Of a DNA stretch of 12,804 bases, positions 6,825 to 12,706 are shown piece after piece; within the stretch, counting starts at the first letter, position 1, and every line of letters begins with the position of its first letter. Source of the DNA: an uncultured Chlamydiae bacterium (GTDB taxonomy: Bacteria; Chlamydiota; Chlamydiia; Chlamydiales; SM23-39); assembly GCA_903909295.1 (NCBI GenBank), contig CAIVVG010000167.1:1-12804 (forward strand), given 5' to 3'. The notes beneath the pieces were generated by a model. That model did no database searches, had not been told where the DNA came from, and was given only the letters and a program-made list of their open reading frames with translations. The translations under genes and the position numbers were made by a program.

Positions 6825-7281
6825 CCTTTTTCCTCCGCTCTTGAAAAAATCGACGCATTAAATCGGCCGCTTCCTCCGCGCAAACGCCGGAGCGAATCTC
6901 CAACGTGTGCATCGGATGTTTTGCAGCAAAAACGTCAATCCAGCTCCCATTGGCCCCCAAACGCACATCGGGAGCTGCCCAGACGAGCCTTTTCACCCGA
7001 GATGCCAGAAGGGCCCCTGCGCACATGCAGCAAGGCTCCAACGTGCAATAAAGGGTCATGTCGGCAAGGCGCCAATTGCCTATGGCGGAAGCTGCCGCAG
7101 TAATGCAAAGCACCTCCGCATGGGCTGTCGCATCTTGGAGCAATTCCACTTGGTTGTGCCCCCGCGCAATGATCTGCCCCCCATGCACCAAGACAGCCCC
7201 CACAGGGACCTCTTCGCTCTCATAGGCCTTTTTCGCCTCTTTCAGAGCCTCTTGCATGAAGTAAAGGTCGGGATCTTTCAT
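6805..7281 (-). CDS. tadA: tRNA-specific adenosine deaminase
   Basis: TadA converts A34 to inosine in the wobble position of tRNA-Arg(ACG), allowing one tRNA to read CGU, CGC and CGA. The 158-residue protein has the zinc-deaminase fold with TAHAEVL (H54 zinc ligand, E56 proton shuttle) and TLEPCCMCAGALL (C84 and C87 zinc ligands). The N-terminal EALKEAKKAYESEEVPVGAVLV and GHNQVE match the TadA family. It corresponds in position to the CT844 deaminase gene next to rpsO-pnp in C. trachomatis. Its ATG overlaps the stop of the upstream coiled-coil gene as ATGA, and its 3' end contains the Shine-Dalgarno and start of the 69-residue gene. A related nucleoside or guanine deaminase is a weaker alternative. 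Confidence 0.95.
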   Translation of the reverse strand: MKDPDLYFMQEALKEAKKAYESEEVPVGAVLVHGGQIIARGHNQVELLQDATAHAEVLCITAAASAIGNWRLADMTLYCTLEPCCMCAGALLASRVKRLVWAAPDVRLGANGSWIDVFAAKHPMHTLEIRSGVCAEEAADLMRRFFQERRKKDACPVG

Positions 7282-7907
7282 TTTTTCTGCAACGCCCTGA
7301 TCTGCTTTTTCAACGCCTCGACATCGGTCGCATACTTTTTCTGAACCCCTGCCAAACGACTCTCAAAACGGGCCACTTCTCTCTCCAGTTGTTCAATCTT
7401 AGCAACGTAGCCCTGTTCCTCTAATCGCTTCGCCGCTTCTACTTTCAGCTCTTCCTCTTCAGCTCTCGCTTTTTTCTCCAGCTGTTCGAGAACGGTTTTC
7501 GGAAACACGACGCCATTCAATACGGAAAAGATGTAGACCGACGCCAAGTTGAACTTCCCCTCGACCCCATTCAACACCCGGCCACTCTCCTCTTCGGTGA
7601 GCGACTTGATTTCAGCGAACTCAGGATTGATCTCAGAGAGCTTTTGCGCAAAATACTCATAGAGATCCCCATGCTTAAACACCCATCGGTTCACAACCCA
7701 TTCGCCGAGGTCGCTATTTCCAGAAACGAGCTCTTTTTCATACGCCGCATAAATCTCCTCACTCGTGAGTCGATTGATGGGGCGGTTGCCGAAATAGGTG
7801 CGGTAGAACGGGGGGTTCGAGGACAAGTGTTCTGTCTTAATATCTTTCTTGATAGTGGCCAGGACCTGGGGGAGCCAGGACTGAATAATTTGAAACGAGG
7901 TCTGCAT
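7278..7907 (-). CDS. Uncharacterised protein with C-terminal coiled coil
   Basis: I do not recognise a family for this 209-residue protein. The N-terminal part (about 1-135) is a mixed, mostly helical soluble region with aromatic-rich stretches (NPPFYRTYFGNRPINRL, GEWVVNRWVFKHGDLYEYFAQKL). From about residue 138 to the end it is highly charged with heptad-like spacing of Leu/Val/Ala (VLEQLEKKARAEEEELKVEAAKRL continuing to EREVARFESRLAGVQKKY), predicting a long coiled coil. There is no signal peptide or membrane helix. AGGAG sits 5 nt before the ATG at 7905-7907, a strong ribosome binding site, and it is the first gene of the operon with tadA and the 69-residue gene. In C. trachomatis an uncharacterised gene, CT845, neighbours the CT844 deaminase. 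Whether it is homologous I cannot tell without a search. Confidence 0.85.
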   Translation of the reverse strand: MQTSFQIIQSWLPQVLATIKKDIKTEHLSSNPPFYRTYFGNRPINRLTSEEIYAAYEKELVSGNSDLGEWVVNRWVFKHGDLYEYFAQKLSEINPEFAEIKSLTEEESGRVLNGVEGKFNLASVYIFSVLNGVVFPKTVLEQLEKKARAEEEELKVEAAKRLEEQGYVAKIEQLEREVARFESRLAGVQKKYATDVEALKKQIRALQKK

Positions 7908-7929
7908 GGTTGCTCCTTTTAGGAGACTG

Positions 7930-7959
7930 AATATAGCTCAGGAGCCTCTATAAAGCCAA
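7930..7959 (-). promoter_or_regulatory. Candidate sigma-70-type promoter for the coiled-coil / tadA operon
   Basis: On the minus strand TTGGCT (7959-7954) and TATATT (7935-7930) are separated by 18 nt and would give a transcript start near 7923, about 16 nt before the ATG. The match is 4-5 of 6 per box. It lies back to back with the rpsO promoter. The Shine-Dalgarno AGGAG (7917-7913) is part of a short palindrome, CTCCTTTTAGGAG (7913-7925), but the predicted start cuts into it. Confidence 0.5.
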
Positions 7960-7966
7960 GCCCCCC

Positions 7967-7995
7967 TTGCCGGTTTAATCGCCATCCGCTATAAT
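7967..7995 (+). promoter_or_regulatory. Sigma-70-type promoter for rpsO
   Basis: TTGCCG (7967-7972) and a perfect TATAAT (7990-7995) are separated by exactly 17 nt. Transcription would start around 8002, giving a leader of about 42 nt before the rpsO ATG. This is the best promoter in the window and lies in the divergent intergenic region where one is expected. It is preceded by a C6 run (7961-7966). Confidence 0.72.
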
Positions 7996-8029
7996 GCAGC
8001 CATAAAATGTGCTTAAACCATTGCAAACC

Positions 8030-8043
8030 GGAGAGCTTGCTCC
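8030..8043 (+). promoter_or_regulatory. rpsO leader hairpin covering the ribosome binding site
   Basis: GGAG (8030-8033) is the likely rpsO Shine-Dalgarno, and its exact complement CTCC (8040-8043) abuts the ATG at 8044, leaving a six-base loop AGCTTG. The stem is only 4 bp, but it would mask the ribosome binding site. S15 is known to repress its own mRNA through differing leader structures in several bacteria, so an autoregulatory role is possible; this is inference. Confidence 0.3.
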
Positions 8044-8313
8044 ATGTCGCTAGATAAAGGTACTAAGGAAGAGATCACTAAAAAATTTCAGTTACACGAA
8101 AAAGATACCGGCTCAGCCGACGTCCAAATCGCGATTTTAACTGAAAGAATTGCTGAACTCACAGAGCATTTAAAACTCGCTCCAAAAGATCATAGTTCTC
8201 GTTTAGCCCTACTGAAACTCGTTGGTCAACGACGGAAGTTGCTAGACTACCTCAACTCGACGGATACCAAACGATATCAAAATTTGATCGTCCGCCTCAA
8301 CTTAAGAAAATAA
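8044..8313 (+). CDS. rpsO: 30S ribosomal protein S15
   Basis: S15 binds the central domain of 16S rRNA early in small-subunit assembly. The 89-residue product is exactly the family length and carries FQLHEKDTGSADVQIA, LTERIAELTEHLK, KDHSSRLALLKLVGQRRKLLDYL and RYQNLIVRLNLRK, all signature blocks. The ATG at 8044 follows a GGAG about 10 nt upstream within a possible hairpin, and a strong promoter is at 7967-7995. A terminator-like hairpin and then pnp follow, as in many bacteria including C. trachomatis (CT843-CT842). Confidence 0.97.
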   Translation: MSLDKGTKEEITKKFQLHEKDTGSADVQIAILTERIAELTEHLKLAPKDHSSRLALLKLVGQRRKLLDYLNSTDTKRYQNLIVRLNLRK

Positions 8314-8318
8314 TATCT

Positions 8319-8349
8319 AGGGGGGTTCTTTTAAAAGCCCCCTCTTTTT
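8319..8349 (+). terminator. Terminator-like hairpin between rpsO and pnp
   Basis: AGGGGG (8319-8324) pairs with CCCCCT (8338-8343) around a 13-nt loop that itself contains the palindrome CTTTTAAAAG. The stem is followed by C and a T5 run. A six-base GC stem with a short T run suggests a partial terminator, allowing some read-through into pnp, for which no separate strong promoter is evident in the 40 nt that follow. Confidence 0.65.
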
Positions 8350-8382
8350 CCCTTCCCACTCAAAAAAAGACTAGGAGAATCT

Positions 8383-10485
8383 ATGCATTTTAAACGAGAA
8401 ACGATCACCATCCAAGTTGGGGGGAAATCACTCACATTTGAAACAGGGAAAATCGCTCGCCAAGCTGGCGGCTCCGTCGTCGTCCAATCGGGCGAAACTG
8501 TTGTATTCGCCTCTGCCTGCGCAGCGCCTACTGCAGCAGAAAACATCGATTTCCTCCCCTTGAGAGTCGACTACCAAGAAAAATACTCCGCAGCAGGTCG
8601 AACTGCCAGCGGCTTCATCAAACGAGAGCGCCCCACTGAACGAGACATCCTCAATGCACGGATCATCGACCGCCCCCTGCGCCCTATGTTCGAAGAAGGA
8701 TACTACAATGAAGTCCAAATCCTTTCCTACGTCTTCTCCTATGATGGAATTCATATTCCCGATGTGCTGGCCCTTTGCGCCGCCTCCGCTGCCCTCGTCC
8801 TTTCCGAAATCCCTCTGATCAAGCCCGTCGGCGCTGTGCGCGTTGGGATGTTAGACGGCCAATTCGTCATCAACCCTTCTACTGAACAGCTGAAGCTCTC
8901 CAAACTCGACCTCGTCTTAGCCGGAACAGAAGATGCGATCTTGATGATCGAAGGTTTTTGCGATTTCCTCACCGAAGAACAAGTTCTCGAAGCGATCGAT
9001 GCAGGACACGCAGAGATCAAAACGATTTGCCACGCCCTAGCGAAGTGGAGAGAAAAAATCGGCAAACCCAAACAACTGGGCTCCATCCGTAAAATTCCCC
9101 ACGAGATCAATGAAGCTGTCAAAATAGCGACCTCCACAAAGCTCGAATCAGCGCTCCGCATCTCATCTAAAACAGGGCGCGAGCAGGCGATTGCAGAGAT
9201 CAAAGAACTTCTCGTTAAAGAACTGCTCCCCGAAGGGACGAAGAACAACAAAGTCGATGTCCTCGCCTCCTTCAAAAACCTCCAGTCGACCCTCATGCGC
9301 CACATGGTGCTGAAAGAGAAAAAACGGATCGACGGCCGCGCGCTAGACGAAATACGCCCCATCGATATCGAGCCCTCCCTCCTCCCGCGCACTCACGGAA
9401 GCGCCCTGTTTACTCGCGGAGAGACCCAGGCCCTCGTCGTCTGCACACTCGGCGGAGAAACCACAGCCCAACGCTACGAAGACCTCAATGGAGAGAGCAC
9501 GCAACGTTTCTACCTCCAATACTACTTCCCCCCCTTCTCTGTCGGCGAAGTGGGCCGCGTCGGCTCCCCCGGACGAAGAGAACTGGGCCACGGCAAGCTC
9601 GCTGAACGAGCCTTGAGCGCCATCCTGCCCCGCCAAGAAGAGTTCCCCTACGTCATTCGCCTTGAATCGAACATCACCGAGTCCAACGGCTCCTCTTCAA
9701 TGGCCTCCGTTTGCGGCGGCTGCCTCGCCCTTATGGATGCAGGAGTTCCCATCAAACGCCCCGTCTCTGGCATCGCCATGGGCCTTATCTTAGAGGGACA
9801 TGAATATGTGATCCTCTCCGATATCCTCGGCGCAGAAGATGCTCTCGGCGATATGGACTTTAAAATCACAGGAGATGATCAAGGGATCACCGCTTTCCAA
9901 ATGGACATCAAAGTGGAAGGGATCAATATCTCGATCATGAGAGCCGCCCTGGCACAAGCCAAAAAAGGACGCTCCCACATCCTCCATAAGATGACTCAAA
10001 TCTGCCCTGAAGCGAAAAAAGAGATGTCGAACTACGCGCCTCGCATTGAGACGATCCAGATCAAGCCAAGCAAAATCGGCACGGTCATCGGGCCCGGCGG
10101 CAAACAAATCCGCGCAATTGTCGAAGAGACAGGGGTACAGATCGATATCAATGATAGCGGCGTCGTTAGCATCGCATCTACTAGCGCCGAAGCAATGGCC
10201 CGCGCCAAAGCGATCATCCACGGCCTCACAGCTGAAGCGGAGATCGGCAAGATCTACACAGGACGCGTCGTCTCACGGAAAGAATTCGGTTTCTTCGTCG
10301 AGATCTTCCCAGGAAAAGAGGGCCTCTGCCACATTTCTGAAATCTCCACCCAGAGAATCCAGAATATCAATGACGCCCCCTTCAAAGAGGGAGACTCCAT
10401 TGAAGTGCAGGTCCTCGACATCAACGACCGCGGCCAAATCCGTCTGAGCCACCGCGCTGTTTTAGAACGGATTGCTCACCGCTAG
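8383..10485 (+). CDS. pnp: Polyribonucleotide nucleotidyltransferase (PNPase)
   Basis: PNPase degrades RNA 3' to 5' with phosphate, can add tails in reverse, and is a degradosome component. The 700-residue protein has normal length and full architecture: first RNase PH domain (about 1-140) with FIKRERPTERDILNARIIDRPLRP, an all-helical linker, and second RNase PH domain (about 310-545). The second PH domain shows FTRGETQALV, YFPPFSVGEVGR and the catalytic segment DILGAEDALGDMDFK, in which D486 and D492 match the catalytic aspartates of E. coli PNPase. A KH domain with GTVIGPGGKQIRAI (about 566-579) and a C-terminal S1 domain (about 618-695) follow. AGGAG lies 5 nt before the ATG at 8383. The gene follows rpsO after a terminator-like hairpin, and an imperfect inverted repeat lies 21 nt past its stop. 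Confidence 0.98.
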   Translation: MHFKRETITIQVGGKSLTFETGKIARQAGGSVVVQSGETVVFASACAAPTAAENIDFLPLRVDYQEKYSAAGRTASGFIKRERPTERDILNARIIDRPLRPMFEEGYYNEVQILSYVFSYDGIHIPDVLALCAASAALVLSEIPLIKPVGAVRVGMLDGQFVINPSTEQLKLSKLDLVLAGTEDAILMIEGFCDFLTEEQVLEAIDAGHAEIKTICHALAKWREKIGKPKQLGSIRKIPHEINEAVKIATSTKLESALRISSKTGREQAIAEIKELLVKELLPEGTKNNKVDVLASFKNLQSTLMRHMVLKEKKRIDGRALDEIRPIDIEPSLLPRTHGSALFTRGETQALVVCTLGGETTAQRYEDLNGESTQRFYLQYYFPPFSVGEVGRVGSPGRRELGHGKLAERALSAILPRQEEFPYVIRLESNITESNGSSSMASVCGGCLALMDAGVPIKRPVSGIAMGLILEGHEYVILSDILGAEDALGDMDFKITGDDQGITAFQMDIKVEGINISIMRAALAQAKKGRSHILHKMTQICPEAKKEMSNYAPRIETIQIKPSKIGTVIGPGGKQIRAIVEETGVQIDINDSGVVSIASTSAEAMARAKAIIHGLTAEAEIGKIYTGRVVSRKEFGFFVEIFPGKEGLCHISEISTQRIQNINDAPFKEGDSIEVQVLDINDRGQIRLSHRAVLERIAHR

Positions 10486-10506
10486 TAGGGGGAGGAAGAA
10501 AAATGA

Positions 10507-10583
10507 ACCGCAGAGGCGCAAAGATCGCAGAGGAAGTGTCATTGATTCTTTATTTTTCTCTGAGACCTCTGCGTCTCTGCGGT
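10507..10583. repeat. Imperfect 26-bp inverted repeat of the CCGCAGAG...CTCTGCGG type
   Basis: Arms 10507-10532 (beginning ACCGCAGAGGCGCA) and 10558-10583 (ending GCGTCTCTGCGGT) are complementary at 22 of 26 positions around a 25-nt AT-rich loop. From memory, CCGCAGAG(A/G)CGCAGAGG palindromes recur as dispersed intergenic repeats in many unrelated bacterial genomes; copy number here is unknown. The unit fills the pnp-aspS gap and may also act as a 3' mRNA hairpin for pnp, since a T-rich stretch (10585-10598) follows the second arm. Confidence 0.75.
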
Positions 10584-10609
10584 CTAATTTATTTTTCCTC
10601 GGAGTCTTT

Positions 10610-12421
10610 ATGAATTTTTCCCAGCGTATATTAGCGAAAGACCTCTCCGGTTCCATCGGTAAACAAGTTCTCGTGCGCGGCTGGCTCAACAACCTCCGCT
10701 CCCTTGGCAAAGTCAACTTTCTCCTCCTTCGAGACCGAACTGGCTTTATCCAGATCGTCATTGAAGACAAGGAAGAGCTCCGCAAACTCGACGGCCTGCA
10801 GCCGGGAACGATCCTCTCAGTCGAAGGAGAGGTCAATGCCTCCCCTTCTGCTCTCAAAGTAGAGCTGATTCGCCCTGTTCTCCACGTCGAAAACCCGATC
10901 CGAGAAGTCCCTCCGATCGAATACTACAAACCAGAAATCCCCTCCGACCTCGAATTCATCCTCGACCACCGCCCCATTGCTCTCCGCAATCGGCAACTGC
11001 AAGCCGTATTTCGGATCCAAGCTGAGCTCGCCCACGCCTACCAACTCTACATGCATGATACAGTTCAGGCTACCGAATATTTTGCCCCCAATATCATCGG
11101 CACCTCCTCTGAAGGAGGCGCTGAATTCTTCAACGTCGACTATTTTGGCTATACGGCCACCCTCGCTCAAAGCAGCCAGCTCTATAAACAGATCATGGTC
11201 GGCGTCAATGAGCGGGTCTTTGCCCTCATGCCCTTTTTTCGCGCTGAACCCTCCCAAACCTCCCGCCACCTCTCTGAAGGGAAGCAGTTTGAATTTGAGA
11301 TGGGCTTCTTCGACAAGTGGGAAGAGATCATGGATATTCAGGAGGGATGCATCAAGTTCATGCTCACCTTCATCCAAACCCACTGCAAAGGGGAAATTGA
11401 AGCCTTAGGCCACCCGATCGTCCACGCCCCGTCAAACGTCCCCTTCCCCCGCCTCACCTTTGCCGAGGCCCAACAGCTCTATTTTGAGCGGACTGGGATC
11501 GACGAACGGCACGAACCCGACCTCAGCCCCGCCGCCGAACGGGAACTCTGCGCCTGGGCCGCCGAAACGCGCGGCACCGATCTCATCTTTATCACCGACT
11601 GGAAAACAGAAAAACGCCCCTTCTACGCAGCTCCCAAAGAGGGGACCCCCGAGCTGACCAATACATTTGACCTCCTCTGCGCAGGGACCGAAATCACCTC
11701 CGGCGGCCAAAGGCGCCACACCTATCAGTCGATGGTCGAAGGGATTTTGATGAAAAAGATGAACCCGAGCGACTTCGCAGACTACCTCAGCATCTTCAAG
11801 TACGGCATGCCCCCTCACGGCGGCTTCGGGATGGGTTTAGAGCGGATCACGATGACCCTCCTCAAGCTCAAAAACATCCGCGAGTGTTCCCTTTTCCCCT
11901 CAGACACCAAGCGGATCGCAGGCAACCGCCTCAAAGCGCACGTGTTCTTCGGCGGCGAGAATATCCGCAACGAGATCATCCGCCTCTGCCATGCGCGCAA
12001 AATCCCCTTCCAACACCTGACCCATGAGCCCACCCCCACCTCTCAAGACTCTGCCCGCGTCCGAGGCACCTCTCCAGAAGAGGGAGTCAAAGCTCTCGTC
12101 CTCAAAGGGAAAAGTAGCAAAAAGAATTACCAGTTCAATATCCCCGCACACCTCAAGCTCGATATCAAAGCCGCCAGCGAAGCCGTGGGAGAAAAATGTG
12201 AATTCGAAGACCCCGCCATCATCCAAGAGCGTTACGGATTGCAAGTGGGAGGCATCCCCCCCTTCGGCAACCTGCTGAACGTGGAGACATTTTTCGATGA
12301 CAAAATCGGCTCTATGGCAAAAGTCAACTTCAACTGCGGCTTGACCACCGAGTCGATGACCATGGCAGCCCAAGACCTCATTAGCCTAGTCGAGCCCAAA
12401 GTCGGCCCCTTCTCCAAGTAG
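10610..12421 (+). CDS. aspS: Archaeal-type aspartyl-tRNA synthetase fused to a YbaK-type editing domain
   Basis: The 603-residue product has two parts. Residues 1-435 form a class IIb synthetase: OB-fold anticodon domain (RGWLNNLRSLGKVNFLLLRD, 23-42), motif 1 region leading to SSEGGAEFFNVDYFG (166-180), AQSSQLYKQ (186-194, the aspartate-binding lysine that separates AspRS from AsnRS), motif 2 FRAEPSQTSRHLSE (210-223), FDLLCAGTEITSGGQRRH (353-370) and motif 3 GMGLERITMTLL (407-418). No bacterial GAD insertion is present, so it is the archaeal/eukaryotic type, often relaxed toward tRNA-Asn. Residues about 441-600 match the YbaK/ProX deacylase fold: HEPTPTSQDSARVRG (472-486), EEGVKALVLKG (490-500), GGIPPFGNLLNV (547-558), DD at 563-564 and a C-terminal FNCGLTTESMTM. 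The ATG at 10610 has GGAG 5 nt upstream; the longer frame from 10472 only reads through the repeat. Confidence 0.93.
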   Translation: MNFSQRILAKDLSGSIGKQVLVRGWLNNLRSLGKVNFLLLRDRTGFIQIVIEDKEELRKLDGLQPGTILSVEGEVNASPSALKVELIRPVLHVENPIREVPPIEYYKPEIPSDLEFILDHRPIALRNRQLQAVFRIQAELAHAYQLYMHDTVQATEYFAPNIIGTSSEGGAEFFNVDYFGYTATLAQSSQLYKQIMVGVNERVFALMPFFRAEPSQTSRHLSEGKQFEFEMGFFDKWEEIMDIQEGCIKFMLTFIQTHCKGEIEALGHPIVHAPSNVPFPRLTFAEAQQLYFERTGIDERHEPDLSPAAERELCAWAAETRGTDLIFITDWKTEKRPFYAAPKEGTPELTNTFDLLCAGTEITSGGQRRHTYQSMVEGILMKKMNPSDFADYLSIFKYGMPPHGGFGMGLERITMTLLKLKNIRECSLFPSDTKRIAGNRLKAHVFFGGENIRNEIIRLCHARKIPFQHLTHEPTPTSQDSARVRGTSPEEGVKALVLKGKSSKKNYQFNIPAHLKLDIKAASEAVGEKCEFEDPAIIQERYGLQVGGIPPFGNLLNVETFFDDKIGSMAKVNFNCGLTTESMTMAAQDLISLVEPKVGPFSK

Positions 12422-12493
12422 GAAACCAGAGAAAAGAGCAGAAAGGAAAAAAATAACAGGGATCGGCCGTCCCCGAAGCGGGGCCCCCGCGCC

Positions 12494-12625
12494 GGCAGGA
12501 GCGCCGAAACGGCGGCAGGATGGCGGGGAGGCCCCGCACCCCACAGAGAAGAAAAAAAGGTTTTATTTTTTTGGGGAGCGCGAGGGCTTCCCTCGCCATC
12601 CTGCCGGCGCCGCGCCGCTCCTGCC
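12494..12625. repeat. Large nested inverted repeat, 32-bp arms
   Basis: Arms 12494-12525 and 12594-12625 match as reverse complements at 27 of 32 positions: perfect outer 10 (GGCAGGAGCG / CGCTCCTGCC) and perfect inner 12 (GGCAGGATGGCG / CGCCATCCTGCC) flank a diverged 10-base middle. The 68-nt interior has an A7/T7 pair (12552-12558 and 12566-12572). Overlapping the inner arm is the perfect 7-bp hairpin GCGAGGG-CTT-CCCTCGC (12580-12596), which would compete with the large stem. Confidence 0.8.
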
Positions 12626-12706
12626 CGCACGCCCCGTGCGGCTCCCTGTTCATTTATTTTTATAGGAGTGCAGAGGACGACAGTCCTTTGCTGGGAGCGC
12701 GAGGGC
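12574..12706. repeat. 14-bp direct repeat GGGAGCGCGAGGGC (two copies)
   Basis: The motif occurs at 12574-12587 and 12693-12706. Each copy runs into its own hairpin: GCGAGGG-CTT-CCCTCGC after the first and GCGAAG-C-CTTCGC after the second. Different palindromes grown on one shared head suggest a repeat family rather than chance. Confidence 0.6.
12625..12641. repeat. Short perfect hairpin CCGCAC-GCCCC-GTGCGG
   Basis: A 6-bp GC-rich perfect inverted repeat with a five-base loop adjoins the second arm of the large palindrome. It is followed after a few bases by the T-rich TTCATTTATTTTTAT, so it could end transcription arriving from aspS. Confidence 0.5.

Noticed and set aside
8428..10250. Several minus-strand open frames of 70-210 codons within pnp
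   Set aside because: They are antisense shadows produced by biased third positions; none has a ribosome binding site or recognisable motif.
10472..10609. N-terminal 46-residue extension of the AspRS frame
   Set aside because: It starts inside pnp and translates the inverted repeat; the ATG at 10610 has a GGAG at good spacing and begins a normal AspRS N-terminus.
10610..11915. Asparaginyl-tRNA synthetase as an alternative identity
   Set aside because: AQSSQLYKQ with its lysine and GTEITSGGQRRH are AspRS-type active-site motifs; AsnRS would show a GQLxxE-type and GGSQRE-type arrangement.
12232..12653. Two minus-strand open frames (132 and 90 codons) over the aspS end and the palindromes
   Set aside because: They read through GC-rich inverted repeats and antisense to aspS; composition is Arg/Gly/Pro-rich and no family features are visible.
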